Shown: positions 1 to 7,505, counted from the first letter of the stretch. The stretch is DNA of 18,047 nt from Anaerolineales bacterium UBA7227 (GCA_002473085.1 DKTP01000182.1:1-18047), one strand, 5' to 3'. Numbers and translations are program-made. The notes: generated by a model not told the origin, from the sequence alone.

Positions 1-49
1 TCAGGTGTCAGGGGTCAGGTGTCAGGGGTCAGGTGTCAGGCATCAGCGG
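1..49. repeat. Degenerate heptamer tandem array TCAGGNN (left)
   Basis: Seven consecutive 7-base units start at the first base of the window: TCAGGTG, TCAGGGG, TCAGGTG, TCAGGGG, TCAGGTG, TCAGGCA, TCAGCGG. Five bases are nearly fixed and the last two vary; the final unit has decayed. The array may extend left of the window. The reverse complement of unit six supplies the TGA stop of the MFS transporter. A matching array in the same orientation lies at the other end of that gene. Confidence 0.9.
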
Positions 50-1205
50 CGGGGCGGGTTGACGGTTGGCCGTTTTTGGGGAGACCGACGAGGAGGGCGA
101 TGGGACCGAGGAGGAGAATCCACATCGCGGCTTGGAGGCCGAAGCGGTCGGCGAGGAAGCCGATCAGGAGAGGCAGGAGTTTGGCGATGGGAGTCGTCAC
201 CGCGCCGATCGCCATGAGGCTGGCGCTTTGACCGGGGAGGGCGGAGTAGAGCCGCCCCTGCAGGATGGAATACCAGCCGGTGTTGAAGAAGTTGACGAAG
301 GTAATCATAACCAGTTTTGGAAGGAAGCCGGGAACGAGCAAGAAGAGCGGGAAGAAGACCATCTGCGCGGCGGCGGTGAGACGAAGGAATTTGACGCTGT
401 CGGGCCGGCGGTCAATGAAGAGGATGAAGGCGAAGTCGGTGAAGAAACCGAGAGCCAGCCAAAAGGCGACGGCGATGCCCGCCTGGGTTTCGGCGACGCG
501 CGCCACGTCTACAAAGTAGAGAGCGAGATAACTCAGGAGGACGTCCAGCATCAGGTCGGAGAATTCGAGGAGCAGCAGCCAGCGCCAGACTTCCTTCCGT
601 TTGAGCGCGGCGAGGGCGGCGCGGAAGCCGTCGAGGAGGAGGCCGAAGGAGGGACGGGAGGCGGGAAACGCGTCGGGGGGAATCCGCTTGAAGGCGAGAA
701 GCAGGATGAGGGTCGAGAGGGAAGCGAGCAGGGCGTAAGTCCCGCGCCAGCCGAGTCCGAGGTAGACGAAGAGTCCGAGCAGCAGCGGGCCGGCGAGGAC
801 TCCGAGCGTCCCGGCTAAAGTCCAGCGCGCCATGTTTTGTTCGTGGCGCTTCGCGTCGGAGTCCATCAACGAGGCCTGGGAAAGAGAGACGAACGCGCCG
901 GAGGAGGGGTGGAAAAGGATGAAGGCTGAAAGCAGGAGGATGAACGAAAAACTCGCGGAGGCGAGGAGGAGGGAGAGCGTGAAGAACACGCCGCCCGCGA
1001 GGATGAGGGCGCGGCGTTTCCACACGTCGCCGAGGATGCCGATGAAGGGTTCGATGAAGGCGGCGATGATTCCCGGCAGGCTGAGGAGCAGGCCGATCTG
1101 GGTGTAGGTGAGATGCAGGTCGTCGCGCATCAGCGGCCAGGCGGTTTCGCCCACGCCATAGACGAGTTCGTCGAGAAATTCGATGAGGAGGTAGATCGAG
1201 GACAA
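36..1205 (-). CDS. MFS transporter
   Basis: This is a 389-residue, strongly hydrophobic protein with about 12 predicted membrane segments, the usual size for the major facilitator superfamily. The cytoplasmic loop after the second helix reads GILGDVWKRR, matching the superfamily loop motif (G-x-x-x-D-x-x-x-R-R type). A basic central loop around residues 165-205 separates two six-helix halves. The substrate cannot be inferred; a drug or metabolite exporter is as likely as an importer. The only in-frame start that keeps the first helix is TTG at 1203-1205. No Shine-Dalgarno sequence precedes it, because the upstream DNA is C-rich and runs into a heptamer repeat array. The last residues (A-D-A) and the stop codon come from the left array. 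It is transcribed divergently from the beta-helix protein at 1332. Confidence 0.85.
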   Translation of the reverse strand: MSSIYLLIEFLDELVYGVGETAWPLMRDDLHLTYTQIGLLLSLPGIIAAFIEPFIGILGDVWKRRALILAGGVFFTLSLLLASASFSFILLLSAFILFHPSSGAFVSLSQASLMDSDAKRHEQNMARWTLAGTLGVLAGPLLLGLFVYLGLGWRGTYALLASLSTLILLLAFKRIPPDAFPASRPSFGLLLDGFRAALAALKRKEVWRWLLLLEFSDLMLDVLLSYLALYFVDVARVAETQAGIAVAFWLALGFFTDFAFILFIDRRPDSVKFLRLTAAAQMVFFPLFLLVPGFLPKLVMITFVNFFNTGWYSILQGRLYSALPGQSASLMAIGAVTTPIAKLLPLLIGFLADRFGLQAAMWILLLGPIALLVGLPKNGQPSTRPAADA

Positions 1206-1215
1206 GGGGCAGGCT

Positions 1216-1250
1216 TCAGGTGTCAGGTTTCAGGCGTCAGGCGTCAGGTT
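1216..1250. repeat. Degenerate heptamer tandem array TCAGGNN (right)
   Basis: Five exact-period 7-base units are present: TCAGGTG, TCAGGTT, TCAGGCG, TCAGGCG, TCAGGTT. They share the unit and strand orientation of the array at 1-49. This array sits 10 bases upstream of the TTG start of the MFS gene, inside the spacer between two divergent genes, where it occupies the ribosome-binding region of the transporter. Confidence 0.88.
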
Positions 1251-1293
1251 TTGCCAGACACGGCTATTTAACCATATCGTCTCAGAAATGGGG

Positions 1294-1322
1294 TTGCTTT
1301 TTTTAGCGGAATGTTTTGTAAT
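1294..1322 (+). promoter_or_regulatory. Candidate promoter for beta-helix lipoprotein
   Basis: A TTGCTT -35-like box (1294-1299) is separated by exactly 17 bases from a TGTAAT -10-like box (1317-1322). Transcription would begin at about 1329-1332, which coincides with the ATG at 1332, so the mRNA would be leaderless or nearly so. The -35 match is only moderate. The call rests on spacing and position. Confidence 0.4.
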
Positions 1323-1331
1323 TGCCCAATC

Positions 1332-3338
1332 ATGCGAACTAAAAAAATTTTCCTCCTGATTCTGTTGACGTTTACATTGACGGATTGCGCGCCTCCTGGT
1401 CTGACCGCGACGCCCGACGCGCCTCCCCCGCCTTCCGCGATAACGCTTCCCACCGACCCCGCGCCGTCTCCTGCTCCGATCTACGAACCCACGCTGACGA
1501 GTCCCAGCGGCGCGTTCGCGTCGGCGCAGATCGAGTTGGTCGCGAACATCGAGACGGCGGGAATCTACGTCAGCGGGGAGAATCTGCCGGAGACAGCAGA
1601 ACTCCTCTACCGCTCCCACGCGGACGCGGACTGGCGCGAGGGCCATCCGCTGATTCGGATTGACGACGGTCGGTTAGTCGGGAGTCTGTTCGGGCTGAGC
1701 GAGTCCACAAAATATTTTGTCAAAGTGACGAGCGACTCGTCCGAGATCAGCGGCGCGTTGACGACCCAGCCCGAAGCGCTGACGTTCGTCCCGCAGACGG
1801 TCGTTTACGTGGACGCCAGCGCGCCCGCAGGCGGAGACGGTTCCGCATCCGCGCCGTTGCAGACGATTCAAGAGGGCGTAGATCGCGCCACGGCAGGGAC
1901 GCAAGTTTTGGTGGCCGATGGAATCTACCGCGAGGAAATCACCTTCCCAACTTCAGGCGCGGAGGGCGCGTGGATCCAGGTGAAAGCCGCGGGGGCGGGC
2001 GCGATGATCGATGGCTCGTTGGTTTTGGATGGCGAGTGGAACAGCGTCAAAGACGCTTATCAAGTGTGGTCTTTCAGGTTGAAAGAACGCGTCGGCTACC
2101 TGGCGCGCGACGGAAAATATTTTCACCAATATGCCGATATGAAGTCGCTGTTGAGAAGCCGCGGCGAGGCGCAGACGACCGTAACCGAGGGCTGGTTCCA
2201 CGATGCGAAAGGAGGCTGGCTCTACGTCCGAAGCGCGGACGAACCGTCTGGTCACGCGTGGCGCGCCGCCGTCCTGGATGAGGCGTTCACCGTGGACGGC
2301 CGCGACTGGATCTGGATCGAGGGATTCGACATCGGGTATTTCGGACGCGCCAGCGGCGGGTGCGGCATCTGCGCGCTCAACGCGTCGCATCTGGTCATCC
2401 GCAACAACCGCATCCACAATTTGCAAAAGGGAATCTACGTCAACTGGGAGGGCGGCGATCCCGCGCGGGGCAACGACGCGCGCATCGAGTTCAATGAAAT
2501 CTCCGACCCGGGCGTGGACGAAATCGAGTGGGACGCGGCCAAGGGAACGTACGCGGAGGGAACCGGCGTCATCCTGCGCGGACACGTCGGCGCGATCGTG
2601 CGCGGCAACCGCATCCACAATTTTTTCAACGGCATTTACACGGGAACGACCGCGGGCATTGACAACCCCGAGATCGCCCGCGACGCCGACATCTACGACA
2701 ACACGCTGGACCACATCAGCGACGACGGACTCGAACCCGAGGGCGCCTGCGTGAACCACCGCTTCCGCGGTAACCGCGTGGATACAATGCTGGTCGGTTT
2801 TTCCAACGCGCCTATCACGGTGGGACCAGTGTGGGTCATCCGCAACCTGTTCACCCATTTCACCAGCACGAGCGTCAAGTGGGCGCGCTATCCCGATGGC
2901 GTAGTGTACTTCTATCACAACACGTTTTACGCCGACGCGCCCGACTTGAACGCTATGAGCATGATCACCATCGGTCACAATGCTGTGATGCGAAACAATA
3001 TTTTTCAAGGAAACGGATTCGCCTTTGAAGAGTCCCTCTACGATTCATCGGGCATGGACTGGGACTTCGACAACTGGCATACCACCCGCGACGCCTCGCT
3101 CCCCCGCTTCCGCTGGGAGACGGTGGACTACCCGAGCATGCCCCTGCTCTGCGCCGCGACGGGATTGGAATGCAACGGCCACGAGTCCCCGCCCGGATTC
3201 GTCAACGCCCCCGGCGGCGACTTCTCCCTCCTGCCGACGAGTCCAAACATTGACCGAGGCGCGGTCATCCCCGGGATCAACGATTCCTACCTCGGCGCCG
3301 CGCCCGACATCGGGAGATTCGAGTACGGGGGGCCGTAA
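1332..3338 (+). CDS. Secreted right-handed beta-helix protein (DUF1565-like), probable lipoprotein
   Basis: This is a 668-residue exported protein. Residues 1-18 form a signal peptide (two lysines, then a hydrophobic run) ending at Cys19, but the residue before the cysteine is Asp (LTDC), atypical for a lipobox. A Pro/Thr-rich linker follows to about residue 50, then a beta-rich domain resembling fibronectin type III (about 55-145). A DUF1565-like segment starts at Y159 (YVDASAPAGGDG...PLQTIQEGV) and leads into parallel beta-helix coils with repeated NNRIHN- and GNRIHN-type turns to about residue 560. Such folds usually bind or cleave polysaccharides at the cell surface; no catalytic residues could be assigned. 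I chose ATG 1332 over ATG 1311 because it begins a clean signal peptide and fits the candidate promoter. A paralogue lies at 15403. Confidence 0.85.
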   Translation: MRTKKIFLLILLTFTLTDCAPPGLTATPDAPPPPSAITLPTDPAPSPAPIYEPTLTSPSGAFASAQIELVANIETAGIYVSGENLPETAELLYRSHADADWREGHPLIRIDDGRLVGSLFGLSESTKYFVKVTSDSSEISGALTTQPEALTFVPQTVVYVDASAPAGGDGSASAPLQTIQEGVDRATAGTQVLVADGIYREEITFPTSGAEGAWIQVKAAGAGAMIDGSLVLDGEWNSVKDAYQVWSFRLKERVGYLARDGKYFHQYADMKSLLRSRGEAQTTVTEGWFHDAKGGWLYVRSADEPSGHAWRAAVLDEAFTVDGRDWIWIEGFDIGYFGRASGGCGICALNASHLVIRNNRIHNLQKGIYVNWEGGDPARGNDARIEFNEISDPGVDEIEWDAAKGTYAEGTGVILRGHVGAIVRGNRIHNFFNGIYTGTTAGIDNPEIARDADIYDNTLDHISDDGLEPEGACVNHRFRGNRVDTMLVGFSNAPITVGPVWVIRNLFTHFTSTSVKWARYPDGVVYFYHNTFYADAPDLNAMSMITIGHNAVMRNNIFQGNGFAFEESLYDSSGMDWDFDNWHTTRDASLPRFRWETVDYPSMPLLCAATGLECNGHESPPGFVNAPGGDFSLLPTSPNIDRGAVIPGINDSYLGAAPDIGRFEYGGP

Positions 3339-3353
3339 AAAGATCCAAATCTC

Positions 3354-3382
3354 TTGCGCGGCTTGAGACAATTTGATATACT
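3354..3382 (+). promoter_or_regulatory. Candidate promoter of padR-trmO-modBA operon
   Basis: A TTGCGC box (3354-3359) lies 17 bases before TATACT (3377-3382), a good -10 match with a weak -35. The predicted transcript start is about 3389, some 8 bases before the ATG at 3397, leaving no room for a normal ribosome-binding site. The -10 box is embedded in the palindrome at 3376-3398. Confidence 0.5.
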
Positions 3383-3398
3383 CACTCAGTGAGTATAT
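3376..3398. promoter_or_regulatory. Palindromic operator overlapping padR start
   Basis: Two 11-base arms, ATATACTCACT (3376-3386) and AGTGAGTATAT (3388-3398), are perfect reverse complements around a single central C. The site covers the whole -10 box and the first two bases of the padR ATG. This arrangement is typical of an autorepressing local regulator, so PadR is the obvious candidate ligand; that assignment is inference. Confidence 0.75.
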
Positions 3399-3948
3399 GG
3401 ACAAGCCGCATTACATCGGAACGTTATCGCCAGAAATGGCTTTGCTCGGCCTGCTTTACCGCGCCCCGGCGCACGGTTACGATTTGCATCGCAAAGTCGC
3501 GGCGGACCTGGGGCAGGTCTGGCATCTCAGCCAAAGTCAGGCTTACGCCATCTTGAAGCGGCTCGAAAAACGCGGGGATATTTCAGGAGAGGAAATTCCC
3601 CAGGAGAAACTGCCGCCCCGCCTGTTGTTGAAGATGACCGGGCAGGGACGCGCCCGCTTCCTCGGTTGGCTGGAGACTCCCAGCGGCGGAAGCACGCGCG
3701 CCATCCGCATGGAATTCGTCACCCGCCTGTATTTCATCCAAATGTACTTCCCCGAGAAAACCGCCTCGGCCTTCCGCGCCCAAAAAGAGGAGGCGTGGAA
3801 ACACATCCAACGATTGCAGGCGACGCTGTCCGCCCTGCCCGACGATCAAATCCACAACCGAATGAGTTTGGAACTTCGGCTTGGACAACTGGAAACCACG
3901 TTAGGCTGGCTGGACGATTGGGACCAAAAGATTGGAACATCGAAATGA
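3397..3948 (+). CDS. PadR family transcriptional regulator
   Basis: A 183-residue protein with the two-part PadR architecture. Residues 11-95 form the winged helix, including MALLGLLYRAPAHGYDL and the recognition helix region SQSQAYAILKRLEKRG, followed by a beta-wing. Residues 100-180 form an alpha-helical C-terminal dimerisation domain of the Vir_act_alpha_C type. These proteins are usually small-molecule-responsive repressors. An in-frame TTG at 3373 would add eight residues encoded by the palindrome, so ATG 3397 is preferred. The TGA stop overlaps the next ATG (ATGA), implying translational coupling to trmO. The gene leads an operon with modB and modA, which suggests a role in oxyanion or tRNA-modification control, but the effector is unknown. 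Confidence 0.9.
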   Translation: MDKPHYIGTLSPEMALLGLLYRAPAHGYDLHRKVAADLGQVWHLSQSQAYAILKRLEKRGDISGEEIPQEKLPPRLLLKMTGQGRARFLGWLETPSGGSTRAIRMEFVTRLYFIQMYFPEKTASAFRAQKEEAWKHIQRLQATLSALPDDQIHNRMSLELRLGQLETTLGWLDDWDQKIGTSK

Positions 3949-4394
3949 CCGTTTTTTGCATGAAGCCCATCGGCGTAATCCACACCCCGTTCAAAGGACC
4001 GGACGGGATGCCCATCCAATCCTCGCGTTCGACGGCGCTGGGCGAGGTCGAGGTCCATCCCGAATACGAAGCCGGGCTGCAAAGCGTGGACGGACTTTCG
4101 CATTTGATCCTGATCTACGTCTTCCACCAGGCGCTCGACCAGACCGACTTGCTGGTCAAGCCCTTCCTCGACGACCAACTGCACGGCGTGTTCGCCACCC
4201 GCTTCTATCGCCGCCCGAACCCGATCGGCATTTCGACGGTGCGCCTGCTCGAACGGCACGGACGATTTCTCAACGTCCAATCGGTAGACATGCTGGACGG
4301 AACTCCCCTGCTGGACATCAAACCGTACGTCCCGGACTTCGACGTCCACCCGGCCGACAAAGTGGGATGGTACGCGGCCAGGCCGCGTCAATAA
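3945..4394 (+). CDS. trmO: TrmO/TsaA family tRNA (t6A37) N6-methyltransferase
   Basis: A 149-residue protein of the UPF0066/TsaA family. E. coli TrmO in this family uses S-adenosylmethionine to methylate N6-threonylcarbamoyladenosine at position 37 of certain tRNAs. Family motifs are clear: an N-terminal MKPIGVIHTPF strand (6-16), the signature RPNPIG (90-95) inside TRFYRRPNPIG, and DGTPLLDIKPYVP (118-130). It is shorter than E. coli TrmO and corresponds to the core domain only. The start overlaps the padR stop by four bases; ATG 3960 is an alternative that begins exactly at the conserved MKPIG. Six bases separate its stop from modB. Small TsaA-domain proteins may not all methylate tRNA, so placement in a molybdate-type operon leaves room for another role. 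Confidence 0.85.
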   Translation: MTVFCMKPIGVIHTPFKGPDGMPIQSSRSTALGEVEVHPEYEAGLQSVDGLSHLILIYVFHQALDQTDLLVKPFLDDQLHGVFATRFYRRPNPIGISTVRLLERHGRFLNVQSVDMLDGTPLLDIKPYVPDFDVHPADKVGWYAARPRQ

Positions 4395-4400
4395 GCGTTT

Positions 4401-5261
4401 ATGCCCTCCGTCAGAGAAATGAAACTCGCCCATCGGCCGGAACGTACGCGGACAGTTAGACCGAGTCTCGACCGCTTGTGGAATCTCCTCGCCCTGCCGC
4501 TGCTCGTCTTCATCACCCTCCCGCTGGCCGCGCTCTTTCTGCGCGCCTCATTCGACGATTTTATAGACGCCCTGGGACAGCCGCAAGTCGGGATGGCGAT
4601 CCGGCTGAGCCTGGTCTCGTCGCTGACGTCCACAGCCGCCGCGCTCCTGGCGGGGACGCCGGTCGCCTACATCCTGGCGCGGCGGGACTTCCGCTTCCAC
4701 CACATCGTGGACACCATCGTTGACCTGCCCACGGTCCTCCCGCCCTCGGTCGCGGGGATGGCGCTGCTGATGGCTTTCGGACGCCGCGGCCTGCTGGCGC
4801 CGATCCTTGCGCCGCTCGGAATCAACATCCCGTTCACGCTCGCCGCGGTCGTCATGGCGCAGACTTTCGTCGCCGCGCCGTTTTACGTCAAGGCCGCCGC
4901 GATCGGCTTCTCCAGCATCGACACGGAACTGAAGCAGGCCGCCGCGTTGGACGGCGCCAGCCGCTGGCAGACCTTCCGCTACGTGACCCTGCCGCTTTCG
5001 TGGACGGCGCTCGTCAGCGGCGGCGTGATGACGTGGGCGCGCGCTCTCGGCGAGTTCGGCGCCACCATCCTGTTCGCGGGCAACTTTCAGGGAAGGACTC
5101 AAACCATGCCTCTGGCGATCTACGTCGGCTTCGAGACGGATCTCAACGTCGCCATCGCCCTGTCCATCATCCTGGTCTGCTTTTCGTTCGCGATCCTGAT
5201 GGTCGTCAAAGGCCTGCTCTACCGCAGGCGCGAAACCGACCCGGAGATCGTGGACAAATAA
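4401..5261 (+). CDS. modB: Molybdate-type ABC transporter permease ModB
   Basis: A 286-residue inner-membrane protein with about six hydrophobic segments, the first at residues 26-50. The ABC permease EAA loop lies at about 179-198 (QAAALDGASRWQTFRYVTLPL) with its conserved Gly185, where an ATPase docks. The downstream stretch GEFGATILFAGNFQGRTQTMPLAIY is characteristic of ModB/WtpB-type oxyanion permeases. The substrate, molybdate or tungstate, is assigned from similarity and the adjacent ModA. ATG 4401 lies six bases after trmO; ATG 4419 is an alternative start. No ATPase gene accompanies it in this window. Confidence 0.9.
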   Translation: MPSVREMKLAHRPERTRTVRPSLDRLWNLLALPLLVFITLPLAALFLRASFDDFIDALGQPQVGMAIRLSLVSSLTSTAAALLAGTPVAYILARRDFRFHHIVDTIVDLPTVLPPSVAGMALLMAFGRRGLLAPILAPLGINIPFTLAAVVMAQTFVAAPFYVKAAAIGFSSIDTELKQAAALDGASRWQTFRYVTLPLSWTALVSGGVMTWARALGEFGATILFAGNFQGRTQTMPLAIYVGFETDLNVAIALSIILVCFSFAILMVVKGLLYRRRETDPEIVDK

Positions 5262-5294
5262 CCGCCGCCATCCTTTCGCTTCACCGGAGAAACC

Positions 5295-6089
5295 ATGCGT
5301 TCCAAATTTCTCTCCCTGATTCTTGGAATCACCCTGCTGGCGGGCGCCTGCGCGCCGCGAACATCCGCGCCCCGCGTCCTGACCGTGCTGGCCGCGGCCT
5401 CCCTGACGGATTCCTTCGCCGAACTGGGGAGGCTGTTCGAGAGTCAACACCCCGGCGTGACTGTCGCCTTCAACTTTGGCGGTTCGCAGCAACTGGCCCA
5501 GCAGCTCGACCAGGGCGCGCCCGCCGATGTCTTTGCCAGCGCCAATCAAAAGTACATGGACGCCGCGATCGCCTCCGGACGCGTGGCTGACGGCGCTTCC
5601 GTCATTTTTGCCAGCAACCGTCTCGTGGCGATCTTCCCCAAAGACAACCCCGCCGGAGTCGCCGCCCTGCAAGACCTCGCCAAACCCGGCCTGAAACTCG
5701 ATCTGGCCGATAAATCCGTCCCGGTGGGGCAGTACAGTCTCGACTTCCTCGACAAGGCGATTCAAGACCCAGCCTTCGACGCGGACTTCAAAGACCGCGT
5801 CCTCGCGAACGTGGTCTCGTATGAAACCGACGTGAAAGCCGTCGTGACGAAAGTCTCGCTGGGAGAGGCCGACGCCGGCATCGTCTACGTCACCGACTAT
5901 CAAATCGCCGCGGAAAAATTGGGCTATCTCGACATCCCCGACGCCCTGAACTCCATCGCCGTCTATCCCATCGCCCCCATTGCGGACGGCAAAAACGCGG
6001 ACCTCGCCAAAGCCTTCGTCGCGCTGGTCTTATCTCCCGAGGGACAGGCCATTTTGACAAAATACGGGTTCATCGCCGCGGCCCCATAG
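5295..6089 (+). CDS. modA: Molybdate-binding lipoprotein ModA
   Basis: A 264-residue extracytoplasmic solute-binding protein. The signal peptide ends in a lipobox with Cys19 (LLAGAC), so the protein is probably anchored on the outer face of the membrane. The mature part opens with LTVLAAASLTDSF, the ModA signature whose serines coordinate the oxyanion, followed by FNFGGSQQLAQQ and GAPADVFASA. The C-terminal half holds GEADAGIVYVTDY, typical of ModA. The start has a good ribosome-binding site, GGAG at 5286-5289, five bases upstream of the ATG. It lies 33 bases after modB and ends 14 bases before the end of the convergent glycerate kinase gene. Molybdate versus tungstate cannot be separated by eye. 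Confidence 0.92.
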   Translation: MRSKFLSLILGITLLAGACAPRTSAPRVLTVLAAASLTDSFAELGRLFESQHPGVTVAFNFGGSQQLAQQLDQGAPADVFASANQKYMDAAIASGRVADGASVIFASNRLVAIFPKDNPAGVAALQDLAKPGLKLDLADKSVPVGQYSLDFLDKAIQDPAFDADFKDRVLANVVSYETDVKAVVTKVSLGEADAGIVYVTDYQIAAEKLGYLDIPDALNSIAVYPIAPIADGKNADLAKAFVALVLSPEGQAILTKYGFIAAAP

Positions 6090-6103
6090 TTGCCCTGTCG
6101 AAT

Positions 6104-7435
6104 TCACAACCCGAAGCAAAACATCAAGTCGTTCACATTCGTCCCGGTCGGGCCCGGTTTTAGCAAATCACCCAGCGCGCTGAAATAGGAATACGAATCG
6201 TTCTCGGCTAAAAAGGATTCGGGGACGAGTCCCAAACCCAGGCCGCGCGCCAGCGTCTCGCCCGAAACGACCGCGCCCGCCGCGTCGGTGACGCCGTCCT
6301 CGCCGTCGGTGGCGAGAGAGACCAGCAGCAGGTCGCGTCTCCCCGCGAGTTCGCGGACGGCCGCCAGCGCGAGTTCCTGGTTGCGCCCGCCGTGTCCGCG
6401 CCCGCGCACGGCGACGGTCATCTCGCCGCCCGCGACAAGGCAAAACGGACGCGGCTCGGAGGCTGACTTTAAAATTCGGGACAGTTCGCGCCCGACGTCG
6501 CGCGCCTCGCCCTGCCAGTCGTCGCCCAGCCAAACAGGATGAAACCCCTCGCTTCGCGCCTGACTGCAAGCGGACTCCGCGGCCCGCGCGTTGCTCCCCA
6601 CGACGACGTTTTGTACGCGCTCGAACAGCGCGTCGCCGGGCTTCGGCGTTTCGGGGTTCGTCTCCAGCGCTTCGAGAATCGGCGCGGGGACTTTTTCCGC
6701 CAGCCCATATTTTTCCAACACGCGCCGCGCGTCCTCGCGGGTGGACGGGTCGGGCGCGGTCGGTCCCGAGGCGATAGCCTCCAGCGGATTCCCGACCACG
6801 TCCGACAGGATCAGGCTGACGACTCTCGCCGGGGAGGCAAGCCGCGCCAACCCGCCTCCTTTAAGAGAGTCGAGATGACGGCGGAGGATGTTGACCTCGT
6901 TCACGCGCGCGCCACAGGCCAGCAGGTCGGACGTCAACGCGCGCAGGTCGGGGAGGCCGACGCCCGCGTGCGGCAGGGTCATCAACGCGGAGCCGCCGCC
7001 GGAGATCAGGCAGATGAGCAGGTCGTTTTCATCGAGGCCGCGGACGAGGCCGCGGGCCTTTTGCCCGGCGCGCAGACTCGCCTCGCTGGGGACGGGATGC
7101 CCGCCGGGTTGGAGGTCGAATCCGCCCGGGGTGTGGACGGGAGTCGCTTTTGGAATGAGCAGGCCGCGGGTGGCGCGACCCGGGAGGAGGTCCGCGAGAG
7201 GCAGGGTCATGGCCGGGGAGGCCTTCCCCAGCCCGAGGACGCGGACGCGCCCGATTTTGTCCAGTGGATATTCCCGCCCGTCCACGAAGAGAGAATCCGA
7301 TTCCCGGCGGAGGAATCGTCTCACCGCCGCGCCCGCTTCCGCCGATCGGATGGCTGCGGCGAGAATCCGCTGGACGCGCTCCCCTTCGGGATGACGAGAC
7401 AAAGTATGAGACGCGAACGCGTCGGGAGGGATCAT
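6104..7435 (-). CDS. Glycerate 2-kinase (DUF4147/MOFRL family)
   Basis: A 443-residue cytoplasmic enzyme, the usual length for class II glycerate kinases, which convert D-glycerate and ATP to 2-phosphoglycerate. The N-terminal DUF4147 domain includes GLGKAS (68-73, with the conserved Lys71) and the phosphate-binding SGGGSALM (145-152). The C-terminal MOFRL domain includes VAGGEMTV (334-341), GHGGRNQELAL (347-357), DGEDG (377-381) and GTNVNDLM (431-438). The ORF is open further upstream, but ATG 7435 gives the family N-terminus, and an extended -10 box lies seven bases before it. It points toward modA and diverges from the response regulator. A role in glycerate, serine or photorespiratory-type salvage feeding glycolysis is likely. 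Confidence 0.9.
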   Translation of the reverse strand: MIPPDAFASHTLSRHPEGERVQRILAAAIRSAEAGAAVRRFLRRESDSLFVDGREYPLDKIGRVRVLGLGKASPAMTLPLADLLPGRATRGLLIPKATPVHTPGGFDLQPGGHPVPSEASLRAGQKARGLVRGLDENDLLICLISGGGSALMTLPHAGVGLPDLRALTSDLLACGARVNEVNILRRHLDSLKGGGLARLASPARVVSLILSDVVGNPLEAIASGPTAPDPSTREDARRVLEKYGLAEKVPAPILEALETNPETPKPGDALFERVQNVVVGSNARAAESACSQARSEGFHPVWLGDDWQGEARDVGRELSRILKSASEPRPFCLVAGGEMTVAVRGRGHGGRNQELALAAVRELAGRRDLLLVSLATDGEDGVTDAAGAVVSGETLARGLGLGLVPESFLAENDSYSYFSALGDLLKPGPTGTNVNDLMFCFGL

Positions 7436-7442
7436 GCGCGCG

Positions 7443-7451
7443 AGTGTAGCA
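7443..7451 (-). promoter_or_regulatory. Extended -10 box, glycerate kinase
   Basis: On the minus strand the sequence reads TGCTACACT, a TGn-extended -10 element, ending seven bases before the ATG at 7435. Transcription would start at or next to the start codon, giving a leaderless mRNA. No -35 box is found at 17 bases; a TTGACG at 7460-7465 is only 11 bases away. Confidence 0.35.
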
Positions 7452-7505
7452 CGAACCGCCGTCAATGGAGGCGGCTTGCGCCGATAAAATAGGCCGGATG
7501 TATTG

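Noticed and set aside
1..49. Possible CRISPR array
   Set aside because: The units are 7 bases long and contiguous, with no spacers.
66..818. A 250-codon open frame on the plus strand
   Set aside because: It is antisense to the MFS gene; its Glu/Gly-rich composition is the mirror of hydrophobic codons in high-GC DNA and it matches no family.
1953..3008. A 351-codon open frame on the minus strand
   Set aside because: It is a shadow of the first beta-helix gene, with Val/Asp/Arg-rich low-information sequence and no recognisable domain.
4548..5903. A 451-codon open frame on the minus strand
   Set aside because: It is antisense to modB and modA, both well supported; composition is Arg/Gly/Gln-rich without structure.
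7443..7465. TTGACG with TACACT as a promoter for glycerate kinase
   Set aside because: The 11-base spacing is too short; an extended -10 reading is more plausible.
6539..7492. A 317-codon open frame on the plus strand
   Set aside because: It is antisense to glycerate kinase, which has all family motifs.
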